DNA of 64,000 nt from Goekera deserti (GTDB lineage: Bacteria > Actinomycetota > Actinomycetes > Mycobacteriales > Geodermatophilaceae). This document shows, in pieces, positions 50,201 to 57,808 of the stretch (position 1 is the stretch's first letter; each line of letters starts with the position of its first letter). The stretch lies in assembly GCF_010685995.1 (NCBI RefSeq), contig NZ_JAAGWK010000031.1, positions 1-64,000 on the forward strand, given 5' to 3'. Position numbers and translations under genes: made by a program. The notes beneath the pieces are model-generated. The model was not told the origin of the DNA. It made no database searches and saw only the letters and a program-made list of their open reading frames with translations.

Positions 50201-50801
50201 CGCGGCGGGCACGAGTTGGCTGGTGGTGCGCGGGCCGTCGGGCACCGGCAAGTCGACGCTGCTGGCCGTGCTGCTCGCCGCGCTGCGGCCCCGGGCAGGC
50301 CGCTACGCGGTGGCCGGGATCCCGGCAGACACCGTCAGCGGGGACGAGCTGCGCAGCGCCGTCGCCTGGCTTCCGCAGGAGGCCCACGTCTTCGCCTCCA
50401 GCATCCGGGCGAACCTGGCCCTCGCCGCCCCGCGCGGCCGGCTGACCGGCGCCGACGGCGAGGCCCGGATGCACCGGGCGCTGGCCGCGGCCGGCCTGGG
50501 AGAGCTGGTGGCCGGGCTGCCCCAGGGCCTGGACACCACCGTCGGCAGTGGCGGCACCGCGCTCTCCGGCGGGGAACGGCGCCGGCTCGCGGTCGCCCGG
50601 GCCCTGCTGGCCGACCGCGACGTGGTGCTGCTGGACGAGCCGACCGCGCACCTGGACGGCCCCACCGCCGCCGCGCTGGTGCGGGACCTCCGGGTGGCAC
50701 TGGCCGGGCGCACCGTGGTCTGCGTGACCCACGACCCGCTGGAGGAGCCCGGGGACACGGTGCTGCGCCTGGGTGCCGCCGAGCACGCGCACGCCGGCTG
50801 A
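47280..50801 (+). CDS. cydDC: Fused CydDC ABC exporter (thiol/haem-related, cytochrome bd assembly)
   Basis: A 1173-residue fusion of two ABC half-transporters, which in E. coli are separate CydD and CydC. Order: TMD1 (about 15-320), linker 1 (321-375), NBD1 (376-575; Walker A 'GRSGSGKST', signature 'LSPGELQRVALARAL', Walker B '[12 protein letters not shown]'), linker 2 (575-625), TMD2 (630-905), NBD2 (about 950-1165; 'GPSGTGKST', 'LSGGERRRLAVARAL', 'DVVLLDEPTAHLDG'). It is thought to export cysteine/glutathione needed for cytochrome bd maturation. The two linkers contain DNA repeats with codon use unlike the rest, adding about 55 residues each. Reading frame and motifs are intact, so it is probably functional. 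Confidence 0.93.
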   Translation: MTREPRGPLAPLAGVPGLTGTLVRAGLVALAQTAGLVLLAAGLAHAVARVAGAADGSPVTPLVLATVGAAVRAGAGAAGELLAARDARRAEGRLRRALLVRLTTSPTAVRTAGGPGSAAVLATTRLQDLSPALATYLPALAQTLVVPPVLLVVLAATDLLSAVLVAVTLPLVPVFMALVGLYTRDQTTAAARALDRIAAHVAELVRGLPVLTGLGRAADQVAALRELGDASRTRTLATLRLAFLSALVLELIATLSVALVAVTVGVRLVHGDMALAAGLTALLLAPEAFAPLRALGSAFHAGEAAALAATEARAVLAAPPPTPTPTPTPTHRTFSGSSPASSLSRQTPSGSVETLSGSSHAVSTAPGSGQASSGVVVRGLTVSFPGRGRPALAGADLEVRPGELVALRGRSGSGKSTLLAALAGTLDPDSRVEGTLTRPDAVAVVPQHPRTTADTVADELRRHAAPTPGMDAVVAETLVIEALALVGATALAGRACRTLSPGELQRVALARALVRLRRGATLLLLDEPTAHLDDDATATVAGVLRGLRGRVPVLLVTHDPVLAALADRTVTLPTPAFCTESPAAVSPRPAFCTESAGTPTPHPAFGTESAGTPTPHPAFCTESVDGGGLGWPRRALVRAALAGTASAGAGVALTAVSGWLVVRASEGPQILTLMTAIVGVRLFGMGRAMLRWLERVTAHDAALQLAATTRVRVWAALARQGIAAERTPGHALARVVGDVGLLQDLSVRVLTPPLVAGAVVTLAAGALALVDPVAAGVLLLVIVVAVLLLVLLHRRFDAGAAREEAGLQVAALQQTSALLDGLADLRAHGVAAGAVADLDALAARRDASAVRSARVAALSTLVIGLATGLAAVLALAVGWSGVRSGAISAPTAAALALTPLALAEPLAGLAAALQRRGALQDARARLEAVLTAPVPADPADPLALPRPVRELSTEGLVAGWPGGPDVLRGVDLRAAAGTSWLVVRGPSGTGKSTLLAVLLAALRPRAGRYAVAGIPADTVSGDELRSAVAWLPQEAHVFASSIRANLALAAPRGRLTGADGEARMHRALAAAGLGELVAGLPQGLDTTVGSGGTALSGGERRRLAVARALLADRDVVLLDEPTAHLDGPTAAALVRDLRVALAGRTVVCVTHDPLEEPGDTVLRLGAAEHAHAG
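48280..48387 (+). repeat. Imperfect repeats in CydDC linker 1
   Basis: TTTCGGGCTCAAGTC occurs at 48280-48294 and 48343-48357 (63 bases apart); a diverged copy, CCCGGGCTCAGGTC, is at 48374-48387. Between the first two lies a small hairpin, CAGAC-TCC-GTCTG. The A+T content is much higher than in flanking coding sequence. It encodes a Ser-rich linker between TMD1 and NBD1. Immediately upstream, ACCCCGACCCC-type repeats encode TPTPTPTPT. Confidence 0.85.
49005..49148 (+). repeat. Four palindromes in a 42-base tandem array in CydDC linker 2
   Basis: GCTTTCTGTACAGAAAGC (49005-49022 and 49047-49064) is a perfect 18-bp palindrome. Diverged copies start at 49089 (one T to G change) and 49131. The spacing is exactly 42 bases each time, so each unit adds 14 residues ('PAFCTESAGTPTPH' in consensus). 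Three of the four units contain a cysteine. The segments between palindromes are also similar, especially in the last units. Confidence 0.95.
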
Positions 50802-50861
50802 CCTGCGCGGCGGACGGTGCGATCGGCGTCGTCGCGGGCGTGATCGCAGGTGAGCTCAGCA

Positions 50862-50896
50862 GCCGGCCGCCGTCCCGGCCGGGGACGGCGGCCGGC
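50862..50896 (+). terminator. Perfect 15-bp hairpin terminator after cydDC
   Basis: GCCGGCCGCCGTCCC (50862-50876), loop GGCCG, GGGACGGCGGCCGGC (50882-50896), starting 61 bases after the cydDC stop. The rest of the 277-base interval to the next gene shows no feature I can name. Confidence 0.8.
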
Positions 50897-51078
50897 CGTG
50901 GGTGACCCCTCCGGCAACGTGTCAGGAAGAGGCGACGCGACGCCGGGGCGTGGTACCGAGCCGGTGCAGGGCTGGCCGGTCAGCCAGGAGCACACGGTCG
51001 ACACCTGCACCCGCGCAGAGCACCAGCGGTCGAACTCCCCTCCCTGCCTGCCGGCGCGTTCTGGCACGCTCAGCGGCC

Positions 51079-51891
51079 ATGGGCACCTCGCCGTCCGACG
51101 ACGACACGCTCGCCCCGGACGCCGGCGCGCCGCCGGGCGGGGCGGAGGCGCAGGCCGCCGAGCGCCGGCGCGCCCGGCACCGGCACCCCCAGGACGACGA
51201 CGCCGACGAGGCGGGTGACGGCACGGGTCTCACCACCGCCCCGGGCGACACCCTCGCGCCCGAGGCCGCCGCACCCGAGACACACGCTCCCGAGGCACCC
51301 ACACCGGAGGAGCCGCCGGACGTCGCGGGCTCACCCGCCCTCCCCCGGCGCACCGGCGTCACCGGCAAGGTGTTCCTCGGCCTGAGCGTGGACGGGTACA
51401 TCGCCCGGCACGACGGCGACCTGACCTGGCTGACCAGCCGGGGCCAGGCGGCGGGCGACGCGGGCTACACCGAGTTCATGGCCGGCATCGACGCCGTGGT
51501 GCTGGGCCGCACCACCTACCAGGTGGTCGCCGGCTTCAGCGAGTGGCCCTACGGCGAGCGGCCGGTGCACGTGCTCAGCACCACCCTGGGCAGCGGCGAC
51601 GACCCCCGGGTGACGGTGCACCGGTCGCTGCCGGAGCTGGTCGCGGCCCTGGAGCAGGCCGGCTCCGGCGACGTGTACCTGGACGGCGGGCTGGTGGTCC
51701 GCTCGTTCCTCGCCGCCGGGCTGGTCGACGAGCTGACCCTCTCCCAGGTGCCGGTGCTGCTCGGGGAGGGCGTGTCGCTGTTCGGTCCGCTGCCGCACGA
51801 CATCGACCTGGAGCACGTGCGCACCCAGGTGTTCGGCGGCGGGATGGTGCAGACCACCTACCGGGTGCACCCCGGGTGGAGCGGCACCTGA
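51079..51891 (+). CDS. Dihydrofolate-reductase-fold (RibD C-terminal-like) protein with disordered N-terminus
   Basis: A 270-residue protein. Residues 1-95 are acidic, Pro/Ala-rich and low in complexity ('APEAAAPETHAPEAPTPEEP'). Residues 97-265 form the RibD_C/DHFR-like reductase: 'GKVFLGLSVDGYIARHDGDLTWL', 'DAVVLGRTTYQVV', 'LEQAGSGDVYLDGGLVVRSFL' and 'LTLSQVPVLLGEGVSLFG' (in parts). The family binds NADPH and the substrate of most members is unknown. The disordered extension is unusual. The ATG at 51079 is chosen by composition; the ribosome binding site (GGCACGCTCAGCGG) is weak. Confidence 0.83.
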   Translation: MGTSPSDDDTLAPDAGAPPGGAEAQAAERRRARHRHPQDDDADEAGDGTGLTTAPGDTLAPEAAAPETHAPEAPTPEEPPDVAGSPALPRRTGVTGKVFLGLSVDGYIARHDGDLTWLTSRGQAAGDAGYTEFMAGIDAVVLGRTTYQVVAGFSEWPYGERPVHVLSTTLGSGDDPRVTVHRSLPELVAALEQAGSGDVYLDGGLVVRSFLAAGLVDELTLSQVPVLLGEGVSLFGPLPHDIDLEHVRTQVFGGGMVQTTYRVHPGWSGT

Positions 51892-51901
51892 CCATCCGCG
51901 C

Positions 51902-52543
51902 TCACGCGGGCACGTCCACCGCCACCTCGGGCCCCAGCGTCGCGCCCACCAGCTCCAGGTCGTCACCGGACCAGAAGCTGCCCGGGTCGTAGGAGGTGCG
52001 CGGCCGGTCGGCGCGCAGCAGGCCCATCGCGGTGTAGGTGGTCGCCACCAGCTCGGCGCAGTAGACGGTCTCCGCGGAGGTCTCCCGGCGCAGCCGCCCG
52101 GCGACCCAGCCGCTGGCCAGTGCGCGGGTGGTCGGGAACGGCCGGCCGTCCAGGCGGGCGATGGTGCGCAGCACGGCGTCCTCCATCTGCCGGGTCACGC
52201 CGCCGTCGTCGGCCGGTCCGACCAGCTGGCGCAGCCAGGCACGCTGGCCGTAGCGCTGCCGCCAGGTCACCACGGCATCGCGCAGGTCGTGCAGCTGGAC
52301 CCCGCGCTGCCGCTGCCCGCTCCACACGTCGACCAGCGAGCGCCCCAGCTCGGCGTGCCAGAGCAGCGGCGGCAGGTCCTCGAGCACCACGGCCATGCCC
52401 ACGTGGTTGACCGGGGAGTTGGTGGCCGCCTGGATGGCCCGGTCGGCGATCGACGCCCCGCGGAACAGCCAGACGTCGCCGGTGCGGGTGAGGTCGACGG
52501 CGTCGTCCAGGCTCAGGGCGGGGGCGCGCCGGCGGTCGACCAC
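51902..52543 (-). CDS. Permuted papain-like (YiiX/NlpC-P60 type) hydrolase
   Basis: A 213-residue protein. The order of active-site residues is reversed relative to NlpC/P60: His47 in 'NSPVNHVGMAVV' comes first, Cys162 in 'ETVYCAELVATTYTAMGLL' second, as in permuted papain-fold enzymes. 'GDVWLFRGASIADRAIQAA' and Glu64/His63 ('WHAELG') fit the YiiX-like family, whose members act as lipases, peptidases or acyltransferases. There is no signal peptide, so it is probably cytoplasmic. The start GTG lacks a clear ribosome binding site; a longer form to 52792 would overlap the divergent gene. Confidence 0.72.
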   Translation of the reverse strand: MVDRRRAPALSLDDAVDLTRTGDVWLFRGASIADRAIQAATNSPVNHVGMAVVLEDLPPLLWHAELGRSLVDVWSGQRQRGVQLHDLRDAVVTWRQRYGQRAWLRQLVGPADDGGVTRQMEDAVLRTIARLDGRPFPTTRALASGWVAGRLRRETSAETVYCAELVATTYTAMGLLRADRPRTSYDPGSFWSGDDLELVGATLGPEVAVDVPA

Positions 52544-52637
52544 GCGGTCACGGTACGTGCCCCGGCTGCCCGCAGCCGGTGCACCCGGTCGAGGGACTGT
52601 CCTGGCGCTTGTGACCGACGGCACACTATGGTGCAGC

Positions 52638-52850
52638 ATGCGGATCTGGAAGCTGATCGGACTGGCCGGCGTCGCGGCCACCGGCATGATGGCCACCCGG
52701 GACGACCGGGGCCGTCCTGCCGCGCCCGACGAGGAGTGGGGCTCGATGACGCTGCACGTCGACCCGGACATGTGCGCCGGCCCCCGGCACACGCCCTACC
52801 CGCGCGAGACAGCGGGCCGGCGCCGGTCCCGGGCCACCGCCCGCCACTGA
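52638..52850 (+). CDS. Small N-terminally anchored protein, paralogue 1
   Basis: A 70-residue protein beginning 'MRIWKLIGLAGVAATGMMAT', a short hydrophobic helix, followed by a polar, Asp/Arg/Pro-rich tail. The next gene starts with nearly the same sequence ('MRLWKLLGLAGIAGVAATGA'), so the two share an origin. A -10-like TATGGT (52627-52632) ends 5 bases before the ATG, suggesting a leaderless message. Family unknown. Confidence 0.68.
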   Translation: MRIWKLIGLAGVAATGMMATRDDRGRPAAPDEEWGSMTLHVDPDMCAGPRHTPYPRETAGRRRSRATARH

Positions 52851-52899
52851 GCACGGGCGTCACCGGTCGGGCGCCCGGGCCGCCACTACGGTGACCGGC

Positions 52900-53295
52900 A
52901 TGCGTCTGTGGAAGCTGCTCGGGCTGGCCGGCATCGCGGGGGTCGCGGCGACCGGCGCGGTGCTGGCCCGCGACGAGCGGCAGCGCCGCGCCTACACCCC
53001 GGACGACGTCCGGACCCGGCTGCGCGAGCGTGCCGCCACCGCGGGCACCGACCCCGAGCCGGCCCGGGCACGGCAGCTGACCGGCGACCACCGCCCGCTG
53101 GTGCCCGCGCCGGGCACCCGCGACGGCATCTGGCTCGTCCCGGCCGCCACCACCCGCCGCGGCCGCCTGCGGCAGCGGGCCCGCTGGCAGCTGCGCCACC
53201 TCCCCGTGCTGCCCGGCCCGCTGCGCCGGGTCAACCGGTGGGTGCACCACCCCGGTCCGCAGCCCGACACGGGTGCCGCCGATGGCCCTGCCTGA
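52900..53295 (+). CDS. Small N-terminally anchored protein, paralogue 2
   Basis: A 131-residue protein with the N-terminal helix 'MRLWKLLGLAGIAGVAATGA' followed by a basic and Pro-rich domain ('RRAYTPDDVRTRLRERAA', 'QRARWQLRHLPVLPGPLRRV'). It shares the anchor with the preceding gene but has a different tail. A -10-like TACGGT (52887-52892) ends 7 bases before the ATG, again suggesting leaderless translation. The 3' end overlaps the next gene by 14 bases. Family unknown. Confidence 0.65.
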   Translation: MRLWKLLGLAGIAGVAATGAVLARDERQRRAYTPDDVRTRLRERAATAGTDPEPARARQLTGDHRPLVPAPGTRDGIWLVPAATTRRGRLRQRARWQLRHLPVLPGPLRRVNRWVHHPGPQPDTGAADGPA

Positions 53296-53854
53296 GCTCC
53301 CCGCCGAACGGCACCGCGTGGTGGCCGGGCTGTTCACCGAGCGGGTGCGAGGCACCCGGTCCTGGGACGTGCCGTCACCGGTCGACGGGTGGGCCGCCCG
53401 GGACGTCGTCCGGCACCTGACCGGGTGGTCCACCGGGTTCCTGGCCTCCGGCGCCGGGGTGCGGCTGCCGGCCGGCCCACCGGTGGACGAGGACCCGGTG
53501 GCGGCGTGGCTGGTGCACAGCGACGGTGTGCAGGCCGTGCTGGACGACCCGGCGACCGCCGGCCGGGAGCTGGAGAACGCGCACCTGGGCCGGCTGCCCG
53601 TCGCCGCCGCGATCGACCGGTTCTACACCGCCGACGTCCTCATGCACACCTGGGACCTCGCCCGCGCCACCGGCCAGGACGACCGGCTGGACCCCGCCGC
53701 CTGTGCCGACCTGCTCGCCGGGATGGTGCAGATGGAGCAGCTCCTGCGCGCCTCCGGGCAGTACGGGGCGCGCGTCGACGTGCCCGCCGACGCCGACGTG
53801 CAGACCCGGCTGCTCGGCTTCATCGGCCGCGACCCGGCCTGGTCCCCGAGCTGA
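53282..53854 (+). CDS. TIGR03086/DinB-like metal-binding protein (mycothiol-dependent maleylpyruvate isomerase superfamily)
   Basis: A 190-residue helical protein of the DinB/MDMPI superfamily. The N-terminal pattern 'DVPSPVDGWAARDVVRHLTGW' contains the first metal His (VRHL), and 'FYTADVLMHTWDLARATGQD' the others (HxxDLARATG is the family signature). Members of this group bind zinc or nickel and some use mycothiol. The substrate is unknown. An in-frame GTG at 53273 is an alternative start, three codons earlier. Confidence 0.85.
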   Translation: MALPELPAERHRVVAGLFTERVRGTRSWDVPSPVDGWAARDVVRHLTGWSTGFLASGAGVRLPAGPPVDEDPVAAWLVHSDGVQAVLDDPATAGRELENAHLGRLPVAAAIDRFYTADVLMHTWDLARATGQDDRLDPAACADLLAGMVQMEQLLRASGQYGARVDVPADADVQTRLLGFIGRDPAWSPS

Positions 53855-53890
53855 GCCGCGAGCCCTGCCCCGCGCTGAGGACCGGCCCGG

Positions 53891-54664
53891 TCAGCCTGCG
53901 CCCGGTGGGAGCGCCACGCCCTCGTCCTTGAGGACGACGCCCGACGCGCCCAGCTCCCGGGACGCGGTGAGCAACGCGGCCAGCGTGTCCGCGGCCTGGG
54001 CGTAGCCGAGCCCGTGCGGGGGCCGGACGTTGGAGATGCAGTTGCGCTCGGAGTCGGCCCGCCCGGTGCGCGGCCCGTGGGTCAGGTAGATGCCCAGGCT
54101 GTCGGCGGAGCTGAGCCCGGGCCGCTCGCCGATGACCACCACCACGATTCGGGCGCCGAGCGCCTCGCCGACCGGGTCGCCGAGGGCCACCCGCGCCTGG
54201 TGGGCCAGGACCAGCGGCCCCACGCTCCAGCCGGCCAGCCGCTCCAGCAGCGCGGCGACCAGCCCGGCGGCGTGGTCGTGCACCGCGCGCGGCGACAGCC
54301 CGTCGCCGACCACGACCGCCAGGTCGCACTCCCCCGCGGGCAGCTCGGTGCCGTCGGCCAGCCGACGTCCGAGGTCGGGGCGCTGCAGGTAGGTGGCCCG
54401 GTCCGGCGCGGCCGAGTGCACCTCCAGCAGCTCCCGGTCCACCCCGGCGCCGGCCATCGCGCGGCGCAGCAGGCCGGCGTCCAGGGCGGTGTGCACGGCG
54501 TCCCGGGCGGCGGCGTGCGCGGCGCGGAACTCCAGCCAGCGGGCGGTCGGCAGCCCGTCCCCGGCCCGCCCGAGCGCCACCCGCGCCCGGGTGGCCCCGC
54601 GCAGCACCGACCAGGGGTCGTCGCCCATCGGCACGTCCGCCGGGACGCTCATCGGATTGCTCAC
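53891..54664 (-). CDS. eutC: Ethanolamine ammonia-lyase small subunit
   Basis: A 257-residue subunit. 'DPWSVLRGATRARVALGRAGDGLPT', 'HAAARDAVHTALD', 'YLQRPDLGRRL', 'DLAVVVGDGLSPRAVHDHAAGL' and 'GERPGLSSADSLGIYLTHGPR', with 'ERNCISNVRPPHGLGYAQAA', are the hallmark EutC sequences (each quoted in part). It binds adenosylcobalamin together with EutB. Ethanolamine is converted to acetaldehyde and ammonia. The GTG start overlaps the eutB stop by 4 bases. No microcompartment, eutA or aldehyde-dehydrogenase gene is present in the window. Confidence 0.95.
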   Translation of the reverse strand: MSNPMSVPADVPMGDDPWSVLRGATRARVALGRAGDGLPTARWLEFRAAHAAARDAVHTALDAGLLRRAMAGAGVDRELLEVHSAAPDRATYLQRPDLGRRLADGTELPAGECDLAVVVGDGLSPRAVHDHAAGLVAALLERLAGWSVGPLVLAHQARVALGDPVGEALGARIVVVVIGERPGLSSADSLGIYLTHGPRTGRADSERNCISNVRPPHGLGYAQAADTLAALLTASRELGASGVVLKDEGVALPPGAG

Positions 54665-56073
54665 CGGGCGGCGGCGAGCAGGGCGCGGGCGGCCGGCGCG
54701 TCCGGGGTGAGCTCGCGGACCCGGCCGTCGTCACCGAGCAGGTCCATCCGGGTCAGCCAGGCCTCGAACTCCGGTGCCGGCCGCAGCCCCAGCACCTGCC
54801 GGGCGGTGAGCACGTCCTGGAAGCTCAGCGACTGGTAGTGCAGCATCACGTCGTCCGAGCCGGGGACGGCGATCACGAACGAGCAGCCGGCCGCCCCGAG
54901 CAGCAGGGTCAGGGTGTCGGTGTCGTCGCCGTCGACGTCGGTGTGGTTGGTGTAGCAGACGTCGACGCCCATCGGCAGGCCGAGCAGCTTGCCGCAGAGG
55001 TGGTCCTCCAGCCCGGCGCGGACCACCTGCTTGCCGTCGTAGAGGTACTCCGGGCCGATGAACCCGACCACGGTGTTGACCAGCAGCGGGTCGAAGTGCC
55101 GGGCGACGGCGTAGGCGCGGCACTCCAGGGTCTGCTGGTCGACCGGCAGGCCGCCGACGCCGAGGTGCGCGCCGGCCGACAGGGCCGAGCCCTGGCCGGT
55201 CTCGAAGTAGCTGACGTTCCGGCCCACGACGCCGCGGCCCAGCTCCCGGGTGGCGCCCACGGCCTCGGCGAGCAGGTCCAGGGTGACGCCGAACCCCTCG
55301 TTCCCGCCCTGCGTGCCGGCGACCGACTGGAACACCAGGTCGACCGGTGCGCCCTGCTCCAGGGCGCGCAGCGTGGTGGTCACGTGCGCCAGCACGCACG
55401 ACTGGGTGGGGATCTCGTAGCGGGCGATCACCTCGTCGACCAGCTGCAGCAGCGCGATCGTCTGCGCCGGGGAGTCGGTGGCCGGGTTGATGCCGATGAC
55501 GGCGTCGCCGCTGCCGTGCAGCAGCCCGTCCAGGATGGAGGCGGTCACCCCCACGGCGTCGTCGGTGGGGTGGTTGGGCTGCAGCCGGGACGCCAGCCGG
55601 CCCGGCAGCCCGATGGTCGAGCGCAGCCCGGTGACCACCCGGGCGCGCCGGGCGACGGCGACCAGGTCGGCGTTGCGCATCAGCTTGCTCACCGCGGCGA
55701 CCATCTCCGGGGTGAGCCCGCGGGCCAGGCCGCTGATCGCCACCTCGTCGCCGGCCGCGGCGCGGTCGAGCAGCCACTCCCGGAACGCGCCCACGGTCAG
55801 CCCGGACACCGGGGCGAAGGCCGCCGCGTCGTGCGTGTCCAGGATCAGCCGGGTGACGTCGTCCTCGTCGTAGCCGACGACCTGCTCCTCCAGGAAGGTG
55901 GCCAGCGGCACCTCGGCCAGGGCCAGCTGGGCGGCGACCCGCTCGGCCTCGGAGGACGCCGCGCAGCCGGCCAGCACGTCGCCGGAGCGGTGCGGGGTCG
56001 CCCGGGCCATCAGCTCGGTCAGGGAGCCGAACTCGTGGGTGTGCCCGCCCAGGGTGGTGCGCCGGGTGGTCAT
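54661..56073 (-). CDS. eutB: Ethanolamine ammonia-lyase large subunit
   Basis: A 470-residue TIM-barrel subunit holding the active site. Characteristic sequences: 'GYDEDDVTRLILDTHD', 'GLPGRLASRLQPNHPTDD' (EutB has RLQPNHPTDD), 'DAVIGINPATDS', 'SVAGTQGGNEGFGV', 'YFETGQGSALSAGAHLGVGG' and 'DVCYTNHTDVDGDD'. The catalytic Glu and Arg lie within these. Length agrees with E. coli EutB (about 450). The ATG at 56073 follows GAGGGCG. The message includes eutC. The enzyme needs AdoCbl, so the cobalt uptake operon at 33.5-36.2 kb would support it. Confidence 0.96.
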   Translation of the reverse strand: MTTRRTTLGGHTHEFGSLTELMARATPHRSGDVLAGCAASSEAERVAAQLALAEVPLATFLEEQVVGYDEDDVTRLILDTHDAAAFAPVSGLTVGAFREWLLDRAAAGDEVAISGLARGLTPEMVAAVSKLMRNADLVAVARRARVVTGLRSTIGLPGRLASRLQPNHPTDDAVGVTASILDGLLHGSGDAVIGINPATDSPAQTIALLQLVDEVIARYEIPTQSCVLAHVTTTLRALEQGAPVDLVFQSVAGTQGGNEGFGVTLDLLAEAVGATRELGRGVVGRNVSYFETGQGSALSAGAHLGVGGLPVDQQTLECRAYAVARHFDPLLVNTVVGFIGPEYLYDGKQVVRAGLEDHLCGKLLGLPMGVDVCYTNHTDVDGDDTDTLTLLLGAAGCSFVIAVPGSDDVMLHYQSLSFQDVLTARQVLGLRPAPEFEAWLTRMDLLGDDGRVRELTPDAPAARALLAAAR

Positions 56074-56217
56074 CGGACGCCCTCGTCCGCGGTGGGGTCG
56101 ACCGTCATGGCGCAGCCTCCGGCTGTCAGCACCCGGGGGCCCGGGAACGCCCAGCCTGGCCCGCGCCCCCACCGGGGTCAATGCGCCGGCCGCGAGGCAA
56201 CACGGCGTTCACACCGG

Positions 56218-57591
56218 TCAGCTGACGGCGAGCAGCCGCAGGTCGCGCACGTAGGTGCCGGTGCTGCCGCGGGCACCGGTGACCAGCCGGGACATGCCGG
56301 CCGACGTCGCCGTCAGCGCGGACGTGCCCAGCAGCGAGGACGGCAGCAGCACACTGGGCAGCACCGGCAGCCGCAGGCCGTCGTCCTGCAGGGTCAGCAC
56401 CAGCCCGGCCACCAGGACGGCGAGCACCGCGACGACGCCGAGGGCCACGGCCAGCCCGGCGTGCGCGGCCAGGAAACCGATCAGCGGCGGGCCGCCGAGC
56501 AGCCCGGTGTAGCCGATCGTGGTGGACAGCGCGACGCCGCCGGCGCCGCCGAGCGCGCCGGCGCGGGCGATGGACAGCGGGAACACGTTGGCCAGGCCGA
56601 GCCCGACGAGCACGAAGCCGGCCAGCGCGACCGGCAGCGAGCTGGTCAGCACCGCCGCGGAGCCCCCGGCGGCGGCCAGCAGCGCGCCCCCGACGAGCAC
56701 CTGGCGCTCGCCCAGCCGGCGCACCAGCCGGTCGCCGGCGAGCCGGCCGCAGGCCATCGCCAGGGAGAACCCGGCGTAGCCGGCGGCGGCCAGGGCGGGT
56801 CCGGCGGCGAGGTCCTCGCGCAGGTACAGCGCGGCCCAGTCGGTCACGCCGCCCTCGCCGAAGGCGGTGCAGCCGGCGATCACGCCGAGCACCACGAGCA
56901 CCGCGGTGGGCCGGCCGGCCCGGGTGGTCGCCGTCCGGCGGGCCGGGGACGGCGCTTCGGTGTCCCCACCGACCAGGGCCGGCGCGGCCCACGCGGTGAG
57001 CAGCAGGCAGGCCGCCGCGACGACCACGAGGTGCACGGCCACGCCGAGCACCGCCGACGCGAGCGCGCCGGCCAGGGCGCCACCGAGGCCGCCGAGGCTG
57101 AACGCGGCGTGCATGCCGGACAGCAGCGGGCGGCCGGCCCTGGCCTCGACCTGCACGCCGATGCTGTTGGCGGCCACGTTGAGCATGCCGGTGGCCCCGC
57201 CGAACACGAGCAGGGCGGCGCAGAGCGCGGGCATCGAGCCGGCGAGGCCGGGCAGCACGGTGGTGGCGCAGACCAGGACGGCGGCCACCGAGGCGACCAG
57301 GCCGGCGCCGACCCGGGAGCACAGCGCCCCGGTGACCTGCATGCAGGCCAGCGCGCCGAGGGACAGGCAGAGCAGGGCGCCGCCGAGCGCGGCGTGCCCG
57401 GCACCGAGGCCGGCGCTGACGTCGGGCACCCGGGCGGCCCAGCTGCCCATGACGAAGCCGTCGAGGGCGAACAGGGCGGCGACGGCGACGCGCAGCCGGG
57501 ACAGCGTCGGCGGGGTGGCGCGGGTGGTGGCGGAGCGGACGAGCCCGGCGACCGGGACGCGGGCACGCTGGAGGAACACGGGAGCAGACAC
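56218..57591 (-). CDS. MFS transporter
   Basis: A 457-residue membrane protein with twelve helices. 'LFALDGFVMGSWAARVPDVSAGLG' and 'SLAMACGRLAGDRLVRRLGERQVLVG' are typical MFS loops (the latter a motif-A-like GRLxGDRLxxRxG at the middle of the protein). The pattern resembles the fucose-permease/YbjJ-like group. Substrate unknown; it lies 144 bases upstream of eutB on the same strand and could import ethanolamine, although such transporters usually belong to other families. The GTG start at 57591 is preceded by a GGTCTCCC stretch, a poor ribosome binding site. Confidence 0.83.
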   Translation of the reverse strand: MSAPVFLQRARVPVAGLVRSATTRATPPTLSRLRVAVAALFALDGFVMGSWAARVPDVSAGLGAGHAALGGALLCLSLGALACMQVTGALCSRVGAGLVASVAAVLVCATTVLPGLAGSMPALCAALLVFGGATGMLNVAANSIGVQVEARAGRPLLSGMHAAFSLGGLGGALAGALASAVLGVAVHLVVVAAACLLLTAWAAPALVGGDTEAPSPARRTATTRAGRPTAVLVVLGVIAGCTAFGEGGVTDWAALYLREDLAAGPALAAAGYAGFSLAMACGRLAGDRLVRRLGERQVLVGGALLAAAGGSAAVLTSSLPVALAGFVLVGLGLANVFPLSIARAGALGGAGGVALSTTIGYTGLLGGPPLIGFLAAHAGLAVALGVVAVLAVLVAGLVLTLQDDGLRLPVLPSVLLPSSLLGTSALTATSAGMSRLVTGARGSTGTYVRDLRLLAVS

Positions 57592-57771
57592 GGGAGACCT
57601 TCGGGGAGTGGGGGCCGGCCGGGCCACGACGGGGGCCGGCGGGGAGCGGGAGTCGGAGAGCACACGACCTCGGGCGCTGCTCCTACGGTGCCACCGCCCG
57701 GTGGTCACCAACCGGGACCGACACCGTGATGCCACCCACGACGCCCGGTCGTCCCGGGTCGCCCTCCCGTC

Positions 57772-57799
57772 CCGACGCGCCCTCCCCGGGGCGCGTCGG
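57772..57799 (-). terminator. Hairpin terminator of the GGDEF-EAL gene
   Basis: CCGACGCGCCC (57772-57782) and GGGCGCGTCGG (57789-57799) form a perfect 11-bp stem with a 6-base loop, starting 9 bases after the minus-strand stop (57809). Confidence 0.75.
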
Positions 57800-57808
57800 C
57801 AGGAGTGC

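Noticed and set aside
54661-56217. Possible cobalamin riboswitch upstream of eutB
   Set aside because: The 144-base interval has no B12-box or GCCACTG-like core.
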